Position numbers and translations under genes: made by a program. The notes below the pieces were generated by a model that searched no databases, was not told where the DNA came from, and saw only the letters and a list, made by a program, of their open reading frames with translations. Shown here one piece after another: positions 27,248-39,552 of a stretch of DNA of 64,000 nt (the first letter of the stretch is position 1; each line of letters starts with the position of its first letter). This DNA comes from Xanthomonas boreopolis (GTDB lineage Bacteria; Pseudomonadota; Gammaproteobacteria; Xanthomonadales; Xanthomonadaceae): the NCBI GenBank assembly GCA_014654535.1, contig BNBA01000025.1, forward strand, positions 1 to 64,000, written 5' to 3'.

Positions 27248-28003
27248 CTACTTCAACTGGAGCGCATGCCCGAACCTGGCCCCGTCCACCTGCTCCACCA
27301 GCTTCGCGTTGGCCAGCGCGCGGTACTCGCTCGGGGTCATGCCGGTGGCGGCCTTGAACTGCCGCGTGAAGGCGCTCTGGTCGCTGAAGCCGCAGGCATG
27401 GCCGATCTCGGTCACGCTCTGCTTGCCGTGCAGCAGGTGCATCGCCATCTGCAGGCGCAGCTTGGCCAGCACCTGCTGCGGCGTGAGCTGGAACACGCGC
27501 CGGAACGAGCGCTGCAGCTTCGACATCGAGAAACCGGTGATCTCCACCAGCGTCTGCATGCGCACGTTCTGCGCGTAGTTCACGTGCAGGTACGCCAGCG
27601 CCAGGCGCAATTTCTCGTACTGCGCGTCGTGGCCGTCCTGCGGATCCAGGTCGCGCGAGATGCCGATGATGCCCTGCACCTCGCCATCGACCCGCAGCGG
27701 GCGCTTGCAGGTCAGGCACCATCCCGGCTCGCCGTTGGCGAACAGGTGCAGCTCCAGCACGTTGTCGATGGTCTCGCCGGCCAGCACTCGCTCGTCCTGG
27801 TTGGCGTAGCTGGCGCTCAGCCCGCTCGGGTAGACCTCCACCACGCGCTTGCCGATCAACTCCTTTCGCGACTTCAGCCCCAGCCGGCGCAGCATCGTCT
27901 GGTTGACGTGCGTATAGCGCCCTTCGCGGTCCTTGACGAAGAACAGCACGTCGGGCACCGCGTCGAACAGCGCTTCGAGATCGGCGGGATCGATGCTTTT
28001 CAT
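27248..28003 (-). CDS. PAS-domain AraC-family transcriptional regulator
   Basis: This 251-residue regulator has an N-terminal PAS domain (about 5-115: LFDAVPDVLFFVKDREGRYTHVN, KRVVEVYPSG, GWCLTCKRPLRVDGEVQGIIGISRD) and a C-terminal AraC double helix-turn-helix (MQTLVEITGFSMSKLQRSFRRVFQLTP and SVTEIGHACGFSDQSAFTRQFKAATGMTPSEYR). The PAS domain suggests sensing of a small ligand, redox state or light; no cofactor residue is obvious. The ATG at 28003 is preferred; an in-frame extension through the heptamer repeat upstream would add a repetitive Pro/Ser-rich tail. Targets are unknown. Confidence 0.9.
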   Translation of the reverse strand: MKSIDPADLEALFDAVPDVLFFVKDREGRYTHVNQTMLRRLGLKSRKELIGKRVVEVYPSGLSASYANQDERVLAGETIDNVLELHLFANGEPGWCLTCKRPLRVDGEVQGIIGISRDLDPQDGHDAQYEKLRLALAYLHVNYAQNVRMQTLVEITGFSMSKLQRSFRRVFQLTPQQVLAKLRLQMAMHLLHGKQSVTEIGHACGFSDQSAFTRQFKAATGMTPSEYRALANAKLVEQVDGARFGHALQLK

Positions 28004-28006
28004 TTC

Positions 28007-28097
28007 GGGGCTCGGGGCTCGGGGCTCGGGACTCGGGACTCGGGACTCGGGACTCGGGACTCGGGACTCGGGACTCGGGACTCGGGACTCGGGACTC
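28007..28097. repeat. Thirteen tandem heptamers (3 x GGGGCTC, 10 x GGGACTC)
   Basis: A perfect 7-bp tandem array begins 4 bases upstream of the ATG of the PAS-AraC gene, where its ribosome-binding site should be. Inverted GAGTCCC-type copies occur at about 28278-28307. Simple-sequence arrays of this length change copy number readily. Confidence 0.95.
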
Positions 28098-28175
28098 GGG
28101 AAAAGCATCTTTGCCTGGGTCCGGCTGTCAAGCGATCCGATGCTTTTTTGCAGGTTTTTGGCTTTCTGGCTTTCT

Positions 28176-28241
28176 GTAGGAGGGACTTCGGTCCCGACAG
28201 CTGGCCAGTAAAGCCCTGTCGGGACTGAAGTCCCTCTCACA
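28176..28241. repeat. Inverted REP-like element (GTAGGAGGGACTTCGGTCCC type)
   Basis: GTAGGAGGGACTTCGGTCCCGACAG (from 28176) pairs with CTGTCGGGACTGAAGTCCCTCTCAC (to about 28240) around a 17-base loop. A related half-element, GCTGAAGCCTCTCCTACAAC, lies at about 28331-28350. They fill the gap between the AraC-type gene and the S9 peptidase gene. Confidence 0.75.
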
Positions 28242-28408
28242 ACAGCACGCGATCCGAAGCAGGCTTGTCGCTTCGCCGAGCCCCGAGTCCCTAAGCCCGA
28301 GTCCCGGCTTCCCCGGCACAGCCCGTCGAGGCTGAAGCCTCTCCTACAACGACACTCGACCGGAACCAGGCTCGTCGCTTTTCCCAGCCTCGGGTCCCAG
28401 CCTCCAAC

Positions 28409-30478
<2,070 letters not shown>

Positions 30479-30593
30479 CGGGGTCTCCCGGAACGGCAAA
30501 ACGCCGATGGTAGAGGCCGGCCCGGCCACGGCGCAAAGGACTGAAGTCATGCCCGGCCCGCCTATGGGAGCGGCTTTCGTGGGCCTTCCAAGC

Positions 30594-30622
30594 GCGAAGG
30601 GCGGCCCACGGCCGCCCTTCGC
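30594..30622. terminator. 13-bp-stem hairpin after the OPT transporter gene
   Basis: GCGAAGGGCGGCC-CAC-GGCCGCCCTTCGC is a perfect stem 25 bases downstream of the leftward OPT gene and upstream of the S9 peptidase gene. There is no strong T-run on the leftward strand, so the terminator role is likely, not certain. Confidence 0.6.
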
Positions 30623-30646
30623 ATGCTTACCGCGACGCCGCGGCCA

Positions 30647-32617
30647 TCACCCCGCCTGCTCGCCCTTCTTGCCGGTGCGGTACAGCAGCCAGCCGACCAG
30701 GGCCAGCACGACCAGGCCCACCCACTGGCTGAGGTGGAACATCTCCGGCAACGCCAGCACGTCGGCGCGCCCGGCCGCCACGATCGGGATCGCGATGGCG
30801 ATGCCCATCAGCGCCTCGCCGGTGATCAGCCCCGCCGAGAACAGCACGCCCGGGCGATGCACGCGGTCGCGCGCGTCCTCGTCGTCCACGCGCACCTTGT
30901 GGAAGCGCTCGACCAGGTGCGCCAGCAAACCGCCGAGGAAGATCGGCACCATCAGCTCCAGCGGCAGGTAGATGCCGATCGCCGCGGCCAGCACCGGCAC
31001 GCGGAAGTGCGCCTTGCGCGACTTCAGCCACTCGTCGAACGCGATCACCAGCGCGCCGACCACCGCGCCCAGGCCGATGAACGTCCAAGGCAGCTCGCCG
31101 CCGAACAGGCCGCGCGCGACCGAGGCCATCAGGTTGGCCTGCGGCGCCGCCAGCGCATTCGGATGTTCCGGGGTCGGCGCGCCGATGCCGTAGGCCTGCG
31201 CCAGCAGGTTCAGCACCGGCGCCATGATCAGCGCGCACGAGAACGCGCCGATGCCCAGCATCAGCTGCTGTTTCCACGGCGTGGCGCCGACCAGGTAGCC
31301 GGCCTTCAGGTCCTGCAGGTTGTCGCCGCCGACCGCCGCCGCGCAGCACACCACCGCGCCGATCATGATCGCGGCCACCGCGCCCAGCGGCGCGCCGCCG
31401 ACGCCCACCGGCACCAGCCCGCTCTTGCCGAGCAACAGCACCAGCACCGCCGAGGCGAACAGGATGGTGGAGATGGTGATGCCCGAGACCGGGTTGTTGG
31501 ACGAGCCGATCAGGCCCGCCAGGTAGGCCGACACCGACACGAACAGGAAGCCGGCCACGATCATGATGATCGTCATCGGGATGGAGACGTGCCACTGCTG
31601 CACGATCGCCTGGTACAGGCCCAGCAGCGGCAGGATGAAGACCACCAGCGCCACCAGCATCCACTTCATCGGCAGGTCGCGCTCGGTGTGCGCCAGCGCC
31701 GGGCCGCCGCTCTTGCGCGCGGCGGCGAAGCCGCTCTTCATGCCGTTGAGCAGCGACTTGCGCAGCGAGAACAGCGTCCAGATGCCGCCGATCAGCATCG
31801 CGCCGACGCCCAGGTAGCGGATCTTCGCGCTCCAGATCGCATAGGCCGCATCCGCGGCCGAGGCATCGGCCAGCCTGGCCGCCAGGCCCGGGTCGCTGCC
31901 GGAGAAGAACGCCTGGTAGAGCGGGATCGCGATGTGCCAGGACAGGATCGAGCCGGACACCACCACGATGCCGACGTTCAGGCCGACGATGTAGCCCACG
32001 CCGAGCAGCGCCGGCGACAGGTTGGTGCCGAAGAAGGCGGTGACCTTGGAGCTGCCGGCATAGGCCGACTGCACCCAGGTATCCGGGATCACCCGCAGGC
32101 CGCTCGCCGCGGCCAGCTTGACCAGCGCGCCGATCGCGCCGGACAGCGCCAGGATCTTCAGGCCCGGGCCGGGGTTCTCGCCGGCCTTGAGCACCTCGGC
32201 CGCGGCCTTGCCCTCGGGGAACGGCAGCGGGTCCTCGACGATCATCGAGCGCCGCAGCGGCACCGAGAACAGCACGCCGAGCAAGCCGCCCAGGCCGGCG
32301 ATGCCGAGCACCCACCAGTACTTGAAGTCCGGCCAGTAGCCCATGATGACCAGCGCCGGGATCGTGAAGATCACGCCGGCGGCGATCGAGGAACCGGCCG
32401 AGGCGCCGGTCTGGACGATGTTGTTCTCCAGGATCGTGCCGCCGCCCAGCAGGCGCAGCACGCCCATCGAGACGACCGCCGCCGGGATCGCCGTGGCGAT
32501 GGTCAGGCCGGCGAACAGGCCCAGGTAGGCATTGGCGGCCGAAAGGACCACCGCCAGCACGATGGCCAGCAACACGGCACGGAAGGTGAGCTGGCGCGTC
32601 TGTGCGTCTTGGCTCAT
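30647..32617 (-). CDS. OPT family oligopeptide transporter
   Basis: This 656-residue inner-membrane transporter has about fifteen hydrophobic segments. Family marks include the N-terminal LTFRAVLLAIVLAVVLSAANAYLGLFAGLTIA, NIVQTGASAGSSIAAGVIFTIPALVIMG, and GGDNLQDLKAGYLVGATPWKQQ. OPT proteins import oligopeptides or metal-peptide complexes with protons. The ATG at 32617 precedes the first helix. The neighbouring S9 dipeptidase and POT transporter suggest a peptide-scavenging neighbourhood. Confidence 0.93.
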   Translation of the reverse strand: MSQDAQTRQLTFRAVLLAIVLAVVLSAANAYLGLFAGLTIATAIPAAVVSMGVLRLLGGGTILENNIVQTGASAGSSIAAGVIFTIPALVIMGYWPDFKYWWVLGIAGLGGLLGVLFSVPLRRSMIVEDPLPFPEGKAAAEVLKAGENPGPGLKILALSGAIGALVKLAAASGLRVIPDTWVQSAYAGSSKVTAFFGTNLSPALLGVGYIVGLNVGIVVVSGSILSWHIAIPLYQAFFSGSDPGLAARLADASAADAAYAIWSAKIRYLGVGAMLIGGIWTLFSLRKSLLNGMKSGFAAARKSGGPALAHTERDLPMKWMLVALVVFILPLLGLYQAIVQQWHVSIPMTIIMIVAGFLFVSVSAYLAGLIGSSNNPVSGITISTILFASAVLVLLLGKSGLVPVGVGGAPLGAVAAIMIGAVVCCAAAVGGDNLQDLKAGYLVGATPWKQQLMLGIGAFSCALIMAPVLNLLAQAYGIGAPTPEHPNALAAPQANLMASVARGLFGGELPWTFIGLGAVVGALVIAFDEWLKSRKAHFRVPVLAAAIGIYLPLELMVPIFLGGLLAHLVERFHKVRVDDEDARDRVHRPGVLFSAGLITGEALMGIAIAIPIVAAGRADVLALPEMFHLSQWVGLVVLALVGWLLYRTGKKGEQAG

Positions 32618-32702
32618 TGGGAGGACCCCCTGATGGCAAAAAATCCGCCACACGCTAGCGTTTGCCCGCCGGCAAGTCCAGCTGCAGGGCGGCATGCACG
32701 GC

Positions 32703-32842
32703 CCCTCATCCGCCCCTTCGGGGCACCTTCTCCCGTGAACGGGAGAAGGGAACGGCGTTGCCGCCCGCCATCGGGACGGCGGCGCAGGGCACCTCCCTTC
32801 TCCCGCCTGCGGGAGAAGGTGCCCCGAAGGGGCGGATGAGGG
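32703..32842. repeat. 33-bp perfect inverted repeat (CCCTCATCCGCCCCTTCGGG family)
   Basis: The arm at 32703-32735 starts CCCTCATCCGCCCCTTCGGG, and its exact complement lies at 32810-32842. Each arm contains its own small hairpins (CCCCTTCGGGG and TTCTCCCGTGAACGGGAGAA). It lies between divergent OPT and POT transporter genes. Related elements occur at 37966-38096 and 46799-47214. Confidence 0.9.
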
Positions 32843-32896
32843 CAGGCCTCCCCACACCCTCTCTATACTCGCCGCTCGCACACCGCTCCCAGCCCG

Positions 32897-34654
32897 ATGA
32901 CCGCCGCCGCCCGCCTTTCCCCCGACGACTTCCTCGGCCATCCCAAGGGCGTCTACGTCTGCTTCTTCACCGAGATGTGGGAGCGCTTCTCGTTCTACGG
33001 GATGAAGGCGCTGCTGCTGCTCTACCTGACCAAGTACCACCTGTTCGGCGACAAGGCCGGGCTGGACCTGCTCGGCGCCTACGGCGGCCTGGTGTACTGC
33101 CTCCCGGTGTTCGGCGGCCTGCTCGCCGACCGCTGGCTGGGCATGCGCAAGGCGGTGGTGTTCGGCGGCCTCCTGCTGGTGCTGGGGCATCTCGGCATGG
33201 CCTTCGAAGGCCACGCCGCCACGCGCGTCGGCGGCCAGGTGGTGCGCGACACCGGCGCGCTGGCGACGACCTACCTGTCGCTGGCGCTGATCATCGTCGG
33301 CGTCGGCTTCCTCAAGCCCAACATCTCCACCATCGTCGGCAAGCTCTACGCGGAGAACGACCCGCGCCGCGACTCGGGCTTCTCGCTGTTCTACGCCGGC
33401 ATCAACCTCGGCGCGCTGTTCGCCTCGCTGGTCTGCGGCTACCTCGGCGAGGCCTATGGCTGGAAGTACGGCTTCGGCGCGGCCGGCATCGGCATGCTGG
33501 TCGGCCTGGGCATGTTCCTGTGGGGCCAGAAGTACCTGCACGGCCATGCCGAATCCCCCTCGCCCGCCGCGCTGCGCGAGCGCGTGGCCGGGTTGCCGCG
33601 CGAGTGGCTGATCTACGGCACGGCGGTCCTGGGCGTGCTGCCGGTGGCGTGGCTGATGTGGGCGGCCGCCAACGGCGCGTTCTCGCTCGGCGGGGAGATC
33701 TCGCTGGCCCTGATGCTGATGCTGGTCGTCCTGGGCGCCGTGCTGGTGTGGTTCGGCTGGTTCGTCGGCACGCAATGCACGCCGGCGCAGCGCCAGCAGA
33801 TGATCGCGCTGATGGCGTTGATCTTCATGGCGCTGGTGTTCTTCACCCTGTACGAGCAGACCTACGGCTCCTGGGTGACCTTCACCGACCGCCTGCTGAC
33901 CAAGGACGTGGCGCCCGCGCTGGTGATCCGCGACGGCACGCCGCTGCCATGGTCGATCGCCTCGCTGCTGCTGGCGCCGCTGGGCTTCGTCGTGGCGGCC
34001 GCGATGTCCGACCGCGATCCCCGCTCCGCCGCGCCGCGCGCGCTGTTCGTCGCGGTGGTCGCGCTGATGCTGGCGTTCCTGGTGCGCGATTGCATCGTGC
34101 TGCCGCAGACGGCCGGCTCGCTCACCTATCTCGGCGCGTTGTTCCTGGTGATGCTGGCGCCCCCGTTCGCAGCGCTCTGGGCCTGGCTGGACCGCCGCGG
34201 CGCCGACCCGTCCAAGCCGGTGAAGTCGGCGTTCGGCCTGCTGTTCGCCGGTCTGTCGTTCGTGCCGCTGGCGCTGGCCGCGCAACAGGTCGGCGCCAGC
34301 GGGCAGATGGCCAGCGTCTGGTGGCTGGTGCTGGCCTACCTGGTGCTGGAGATAGGCGAGATGTGCCTGTCGCCGGTGGGCCTGGCGGCGGTCACGCAGC
34401 TGGCGGTACCGCGCGTGGTCAGCCTGATGATGGGCACCTGGTTCCTGGCCACCGCGTTTTCCGAAGCGCTCGCCGCGCTGTTCGGCAAGCTCTCCGCGAT
34501 CGACGTGCCCGATGGCGAAACCCTGAACCTGGCCGAGGCCTCGGCCGGTTACGCCCACCTGTTCTGGCTGATGACCTGGATCGGCCTGGGCTGCGGCTTG
34601 GCCGCATTATTGGCCGCCCCCCTGCTGAAGCGGTTGATGCATGGGGTGAGGTGA
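32897..34654 (+). CDS. POT/PTR family proton-dependent oligopeptide transporter
   Basis: This 585-residue, roughly fourteen-helix transporter carries the POT proton-coupling ExxER motif in FFTEMWERFSFYGMKA and the PTR2 signature region YLSLALIIVGVGFLKPNIS with SGFSLFYAGINLGAL. Family members import di- and tripeptides with protons. ATG at 32897 follows the inverted repeat directly, so the promoter must overlap or lie inside it. The opposite-strand OPT gene starts 279 bp away. Confidence 0.95.
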   Translation: MTAAARLSPDDFLGHPKGVYVCFFTEMWERFSFYGMKALLLLYLTKYHLFGDKAGLDLLGAYGGLVYCLPVFGGLLADRWLGMRKAVVFGGLLLVLGHLGMAFEGHAATRVGGQVVRDTGALATTYLSLALIIVGVGFLKPNISTIVGKLYAENDPRRDSGFSLFYAGINLGALFASLVCGYLGEAYGWKYGFGAAGIGMLVGLGMFLWGQKYLHGHAESPSPAALRERVAGLPREWLIYGTAVLGVLPVAWLMWAAANGAFSLGGEISLALMLMLVVLGAVLVWFGWFVGTQCTPAQRQQMIALMALIFMALVFFTLYEQTYGSWVTFTDRLLTKDVAPALVIRDGTPLPWSIASLLLAPLGFVVAAAMSDRDPRSAAPRALFVAVVALMLAFLVRDCIVLPQTAGSLTYLGALFLVMLAPPFAALWAWLDRRGADPSKPVKSAFGLLFAGLSFVPLALAAQQVGASGQMASVWWLVLAYLVLEIGEMCLSPVGLAAVTQLAVPRVVSLMMGTWFLATAFSEALAALFGKLSAIDVPDGETLNLAEASAGYAHLFWLMTWIGLGCGLAALLAAPLLKRLMHGVR

Positions 34655-34717
34655 GCCGTTCGCGCGCACCGGTACCGATGCAACCTCGTCCCATGCCGCG
34701 TGGCGGCAACACGCGGC

Positions 34718-37700
34718 TCAATGGAAATCCCGCGACACCACCTCCAGTTCGCCGAGCAGTTCGCTGAGGTCTTGCAGGTCGCCGGCGATCAGGTGCTCGA
34801 CGCCGTCCACGCGTTCCCAGCGGCCGCGCACCGCCAGCAAGCGCGATTCCAGCAGCGCGCGGCGGCGGCGCAGCGCGACGTGCGGCCAGACGATCACGTT
34901 GATCATGCCGCGCTCGTCCTCCAGGGTGACGAAGATCGTGCCCTTGGCGGTCTGCGGGCGCTGGCGCTGGGTGACCAGGCCCGCCACGTGCACGCCGGCG
35001 CCGTGATGGCGCGTGCGCAGTTCGTCCAGGCCGAGGATGCGGCGCTGGCGCATCTGCGGGCGCAGCAGGGCCATCGGATGCTGGCGCAGGGTCAGCCCCA
35101 CGCTGCGGTAGTCGGCCAGGATCTCCTCGCCCGGGCGCGGCGCCGGCAAGGCGATGTCGGCCTCGGCCGGGCTGCCCGGCAGCAGCGGACGGCTGCGCTC
35201 GATGCCGGCCACCGCCCAGCGCGCGGCGTTGCGGTGCCCCGCCAGCGCCTGCAGCGCACCGGCCTCCGCCAGTACCGTGCGTGCCTTCTCGTCCAGGCCG
35301 GCGCGCAGGCATAGATCCGGGATGCCGGCGAAGGGGCGCTGCGCCCTCGCGCGCACGATCGCCCGGCCCATCGCCTCGGACAGGCCGGCCAACTGGCGCA
35401 GGCCGAGCCGGATCGCGGGCTGCTCGCCCGGTGCGTCGTCGCCGCGCCACGGGCTGCCGCCGGACAACGTGTTGTCCCAGTCGCTGTGCACCACGTCCAC
35501 CGGCAACACCGCCACCGCAGGCCGCTCGGGACTGCCGCGGCGCGCGTCCTGCACGATCTGGCCCGGCGAATAGAAACCCATCGGCTGCGCGTTGAGCAGC
35601 CCGCACGCGAACGCGGCCGGCTCGTGCCGCTTGAGCCAGCTGCTCGCGTAGACCAGCTTGGCGAACGAGGCGGCATGGCTCTGCGGGAACCCGTAGGAGC
35701 CGAAGCCCTTGATCTGCTCGAAGATCTGGTCGATGAACCCGGACGAATAACCTTTGTCCTTCATCAGCTCGCGGATGCGTGCCCGGTGGGGCTCCATGTC
35801 GCCGCCACGCTTCCAGGCCGCCATCGAGCGGCGCAGCTGGTCGGCCTCGTGCGGCTCGTAGCCGGCATGGATCACCAGCTCCATCACCTGCTCCTGGAAC
35901 AGCGGGATGCCCAGCGTCGGCCCCAGGATCTTCTCCACGCCCTCCGACGGGAAGCTCACCAGGCTGCGGTCCTGCCGGCGCTTGAGGTAGGGGTGCACCA
36001 TGTCGCCCTGGATCGGCCCCGGCCGCACGATCGCCACTTCCACCACCAGGTCGTAGAAGCACTCCGGCTTCAGCCGCGGCAGCATCGCCATCTGCGCGCG
36101 CGACTCGATCTGGAACACGCCCACGGTGTCGGCGCGCTGGATCATCGCGTAGGTGGCCTCGTCCCCGGCGGGGATCGTGGCGACCTCCAGGTCGCGGCCG
36201 CGGTGGCCGCGCACCAGGTCCAGCGTCTTGCGCAGGCAGGTCAGCATGCCCAGCGCCAGGCAGTCGACCTTGAGCATGCCCATCGTTTCCAGGTCGTCCT
36301 TGTCCCACTGGATGATGGTGCGCTCGGGCATGGCCGCGTTCTCCACCGGCACCACCGTGGACAGCGGCGCATCGGAGATCACGAAGCCGCCGACGTGCTG
36401 CGACAGGTGGCGCGGATGGCCGCGCAACATCTCGGTCACGACCAGCACGCGCCGGATCAGCGGGTTTTCCAGGTCGAACCCGGCCTCGGCGATGCGCTGC
36501 TCCATCGGCGTCTCGCCATTGCCCCAGCCGTAGCAATTGGCGAGCAGCGCGATCTGGTCCGGCGGCAGGCCGAACGCGCGCGCCACGTCGCGCACCGCGC
36601 TCTTGCCGCGGTAGCAGATCACCGTGGCGGCGAGCGCGGCCCGCTCGCGGCCGTACTTGCGGTAGACGTACTGGATGACTTCCTCGCGCCGCTCGTGCTC
36701 GAAGTCGACGTCGATGTCGGGGGGCTCGTTGCGTTCTTCCGACAGGAAGCGCGCCAGCAGCAGGCGGCTCTCGCCGGGATCGACCGCGGTGATCCCCAGC
36801 GCGAAGCACACCGCCGAGTTGGCCGACGAACCGCGGCCCTGGCACAGGATGCCCTGCGAGCGCGCGAACCGCACTACGTCCTCGACGGTCAGGTAGAACG
36901 CCTCGTACTTGAGCCTGGCGATCAACGCCAGCTCCTTGGCGATGTCGCGCCGCACCTTCCACGGCGCGCCCGCCGGCCAGCGCCTGCGCATGCCGGCGAG
37001 GACCCGCTTGCGCAGGTGCGTCGTCGGCGTCTCGCCCGGCGGCACCAGCTCGACCGGATAGTCGTACTTCACCTTGCCCAGGTCGAAGGTGCAGCGCCGC
37101 GCCAGTTCGGCCGCGGCCAGCATCGGCCCGGCGCCGTGGATGCTGGCCAGCGCGCGGCGCGTGCGCAGGTGGCGCTCGCCGTTGCGGAACAGGTGCGCGC
37201 CGCACTCGGCCAGCGGCAGGTTGTGGCGGATCGCGGTGAGCGTGTCCTGCAGGATGCGCTCGCGGCGCGTGGCCATGTGCGCATCGCCGCTGGCGAGGGC
37301 GGCCATGCCCAGCCGGCGCGCGACGGCGAGCAGTTCGGCCTGGCGCGCGGCGTCGTCGCGCTCGCGGTGCAGCTCGATCGCGAGGAAGGCGCGCTCGCCG
37401 AACAGCGCGCGCAGCCATTCGCCGCCGGCCACGTCCACCGGATCGCCCGGCAGCCACAGCGCGAACACGCCGTCCGCGCCGCGGGCGAACTGCGCCTGCA
37501 CGTCCGCGCGGACGAGCCGGTAGCATCCCTTGCCGGCGGCGCGGCGCGCGGTGGTGATCAGTTCGCACAGCAAGGGATAGCCGGCATCGTGCTCGACCAG
37601 CAGGACGAACCTCAGGCCGTCTTCGAGCACGAACTCGCTGCCGACGATCAATTTCACCCCGGTGGCGCGCGAGGCCTCCAGCCCGCGCACGATGCCGGCC

Positions 37701-37954
37701 AGCGAGCACTCGTCGGTGATCGCCAGGGCCTCGTAGCCGCATTCGTGGGCGCGCCGGAACAGATCCTCGGCACTGGATGCGCCGCGCAGGAACGAGAAGT
37801 CCGACAGGCAGTGCAGCTCCGCGTAGGGCGGCAGGCCGGCATCATCCGGGCGCGTGGCATCGTCGTTGGCCGCACGCAGACGGGCAAGCACCTCCCAGGC
37901 GCGCGGCACGTGCCCGCCGGGGGCCTCGCGATAGGCATCGTCGAAGCCGTTCAT
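34718..37954 (-). CDS. dnaE2: Error-prone DNA polymerase DnaE2
   Basis: This 1078-residue C-family polymerase is the replicative-like partner of the ImuA/ImuB mutagenesis system. A PHP domain opens the protein ([38 protein letters not shown]). The polymerase active-site carboxylates lie in [23 protein letters not shown], followed by [17 protein letters not shown]-type fingers/palm segments and a C-terminal OB fold ([30 protein letters not shown]). It lacks the tau-binding tail of DnaE1. It is separated from imuB by a 157-bp gap containing a palindromic repeat, so it may depend on read-through from the LexA-controlled promoter. Confidence 0.97.
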   Translation of the reverse strand: MNGFDDAYREAPGGHVPRAWEVLARLRAANDDATRPDDAGLPPYAELHCLSDFSFLRGASSAEDLFRRAHECGYEALAITDECSLAGIVRGLEASRATGVKLIVGSEFVLEDGLRFVLLVEHDAGYPLLCELITTARRAAGKGCYRLVRADVQAQFARGADGVFALWLPGDPVDVAGGEWLRALFGERAFLAIELHRERDDAARQAELLAVARRLGMAALASGDAHMATRRERILQDTLTAIRHNLPLAECGAHLFRNGERHLRTRRALASIHGAGPMLAAAELARRCTFDLGKVKYDYPVELVPPGETPTTHLRKRVLAGMRRRWPAGAPWKVRRDIAKELALIARLKYEAFYLTVEDVVRFARSQGILCQGRGSSANSAVCFALGITAVDPGESRLLLARFLSEERNEPPDIDVDFEHERREEVIQYVYRKYGRERAALAATVICYRGKSAVRDVARAFGLPPDQIALLANCYGWGNGETPMEQRIAEAGFDLENPLIRRVLVVTEMLRGHPRHLSQHVGGFVISDAPLSTVVPVENAAMPERTIIQWDKDDLETMGMLKVDCLALGMLTCLRKTLDLVRGHRGRDLEVATIPAGDEATYAMIQRADTVGVFQIESRAQMAMLPRLKPECFYDLVVEVAIVRPGPIQGDMVHPYLKRRQDRSLVSFPSEGVEKILGPTLGIPLFQEQVMELVIHAGYEPHEADQLRRSMAAWKRGGDMEPHRARIRELMKDKGYSSGFIDQIFEQIKGFGSYGFPQSHAASFAKLVYASSWLKRHEPAAFACGLLNAQPMGFYSPGQIVQDARRGSPERPAVAVLPVDVVHSDWDNTLSGGSPWRGDDAPGEQPAIRLGLRQLAGLSEAMGRAIVRARAQRPFAGIPDLCLRAGLDEKARTVLAEAGALQALAGHRNAARWAVAGIERSRPLLPGSPAEADIALPAPRPGEEILADYRSVGLTLRQHPMALLRPQMRQRRILGLDELRTRHHGAGVHVAGLVTQRQRPQTAKGTIFVTLEDERGMINVIVWPHVALRRRRALLESRLLAVRGRWERVDGVEHLIAGDLQDLSELLGELEVVSRDFH

Positions 37955-37965
37955 GCGAGAGCGGC

Positions 37966-38096
37966 CCTCATCCGCCCTGCGGGCACCTCCCGTAAACGGG
38001 AGAAGGAAACGACGGGCCACCGGGGCAATCCGGGACAGTCGGGGTGCATCCTCTTCTCCCGCGTGCTGGAGAAGATGTCCGCAGGGCGGATGAGGG
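37966..38096. repeat. CCCTCATCCGCCC-type inverted repeat between imuB and dnaE2
   Basis: CCCTCATCCGCCCTGCGGGCACCTCCCG at the left end is answered by GTCCGCAGGGCGGATGAGGGC at the right end, with TTCTCCCG/GGAGAAG inner arms. It is the same family as 32703-32842. Its insertion separates two genes that usually form one SOS operon. Confidence 0.85.
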
Positions 38097-38111
38097 CACA
38101 CTCCCCCTCGT

Positions 38112-39542
38112 TCATGCGAACCACCCGTGCAGCATCCAGCCCTCGTGCCGGCCCGCCGGCACGAAGGCCCAGGCACGCTGGCCGCGCGCGGTCTCCACCA
38201 CGTAGTAGTCGCGGCGGGCGTCCTCGCCATCCCACCAGCCGCTCTCCAGCCGCTCAGGGCCGGCGACGATGCGCGGGTGCGGTTCGCGCAGCGGCAGCGG
38301 GTGCGGCAGCAGCCAAGCCGGCCGCGCGGGAAGCGCCCGCGCCGGTGCCGGCGCGCGGCGCGCGTCGTCGCCCTCGCCCGCCACGCGCCGCCAGGCCCGC
38401 TCCGGTCGCGGATCATCGCCCGGGACCACCCGATACACCGCACCGTCGCCCAGGCGGGCGCGCAGGCGCTCGCGCAGCTGCGGCCAGTCCATCGCCTGCT
38501 GCGGGCGCATGTCGAACAGGTCGCGGGCCGCCGGCACGAACGGCGGCAGCCGCTCCGCCAGCAGGCGCAAGGCCACCACCGGCCGCGCGATCTCCACCCG
38601 CTCCAGGCGGTTGCGCGCCAGTTCGAACAGCAGCGCGGGCGAGCGCTCGGCCGACAGCAGGCCGACCTCGACGTCGTGGTGGCCCTGCTCGTGTTCCAGC
38701 CTCAGCACGAAGTGCTGCACGCCCCCGTCGCGGATCGACAGGTAAGTGCACAGGTCGCCGACCAAGCGCCGCAGCGGGAACAGCAGCGCGGTATGGCGCT
38801 CGACCTCGTACCCCATCTCCACGCGCGCATCGAAATGGTCCGGCGGCGCGTAGTACGGCAGCGGATCGTCGGCCTGGCCGTAGAGCCGGTCCAGGTGCTC
38901 CAGCACGTCCAGGCCGAAGCGCCTGCGCACGCCGTCGCGCGGCAGCGCGCGCAAGGCCGCCAGCGTGCGAACGCCCATCCGGTGCAGGCGTTCGCCGGCC
39001 TCGCCGGGCAAGGCCGCGCGCCGGATCGGCACGCCGTCGAGCGTGCGCCGCAGCGCATCGGGGTGGGTGACCGCCAGGCCGTCGCGCAATCCGGCCAGCA
39101 CGCGCGCGGCGCGCGGCGTCGGCGCCATCGCGATGCGGTGCTGGAAACCCAGTGCCTCCAGTTCCTCGCGCAGGCGTCGCTCGAAGCGCGGCCACGGCCC
39201 GAACAGCCGGAAACTGGCCTGCACTTCCAGCGCGATCGCGCGCGGCCACTGGATGCTCACCAGCGAGCTGTGCCGGTAGGCCCAGGCGGCGAGGAAGCGA
39301 TGCCAACGCGTTTCCTCGGCCGGGTCGTAGTCGACGGTGCGCACCTGCGCCAGCAGCGCATGCGCCGCGGACAGGCGCATGCCGGGCTTGAGGCCGGCAT
39401 GCGATGCGGCCGCGTTCACCGCATGCAGGGTGCGCAGTTGCGCCGGGCCTTCCACCAGCGCCAGCGGCGCCTCGGGCTCGGGAAGGCGGCGCACCACGGC
39501 GTCGAGCGCCAGCTGCGGCAGCAGGATGCAGGCCCAGAGCAC
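38112..39542 (-). CDS. imuB: ImuB, catalytically inactive Y-family polymerase homologue
   Basis: This 476-residue protein starts [19 protein letters not shown], with the Y-family palm and little-finger layout ([53 protein letters not shown]). The acidic residues that hold metal in active Y-family enzymes are not evident, as expected for ImuB. It acts as the beta-clamp hub that brings ImuA and DnaE2 to damaged templates. The GTG at 39542 is preferred because it begins the first strand and lies 10 bases after the imuA stop. Confidence 0.93.
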   Translation of the reverse strand: MLWACILLPQLALDAVVRRLPEPEAPLALVEGPAQLRTLHAVNAAASHAGLKPGMRLSAAHALLAQVRTVDYDPAEETRWHRFLAAWAYRHSSLVSIQWPRAIALEVQASFRLFGPWPRFERRLREELEALGFQHRIAMAPTPRAARVLAGLRDGLAVTHPDALRRTLDGVPIRRAALPGEAGERLHRMGVRTLAALRALPRDGVRRRFGLDVLEHLDRLYGQADDPLPYYAPPDHFDARVEMGYEVERHTALLFPLRRLVGDLCTYLSIRDGGVQHFVLRLEHEQGHHDVEVGLLSAERSPALLFELARNRLERVEIARPVVALRLLAERLPPFVPAARDLFDMRPQQAMDWPQLRERLRARLGDGAVYRVVPGDDPRPERAWRRVAGEGDDARRAPAPARALPARPAWLLPHPLPLREPHPRIVAGPERLESGWWDGEDARRDYYVVETARGQRAWAFVPAGRHEGWMLHGWFA

Positions 39543-39552
39543 GCGCGCGCCC

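Noticed and set aside
28007-28097. Possible CRISPR array
   Set aside because: Units are contiguous 7-mers with no spacers and there are no cas genes, so it is a simple tandem repeat.
30647-34558. A 1303-codon minus-strand frame containing the OPT transporter
   Set aside because: The upstream part is antisense to the POT transporter gene and low in complexity. The true start is at 32617.
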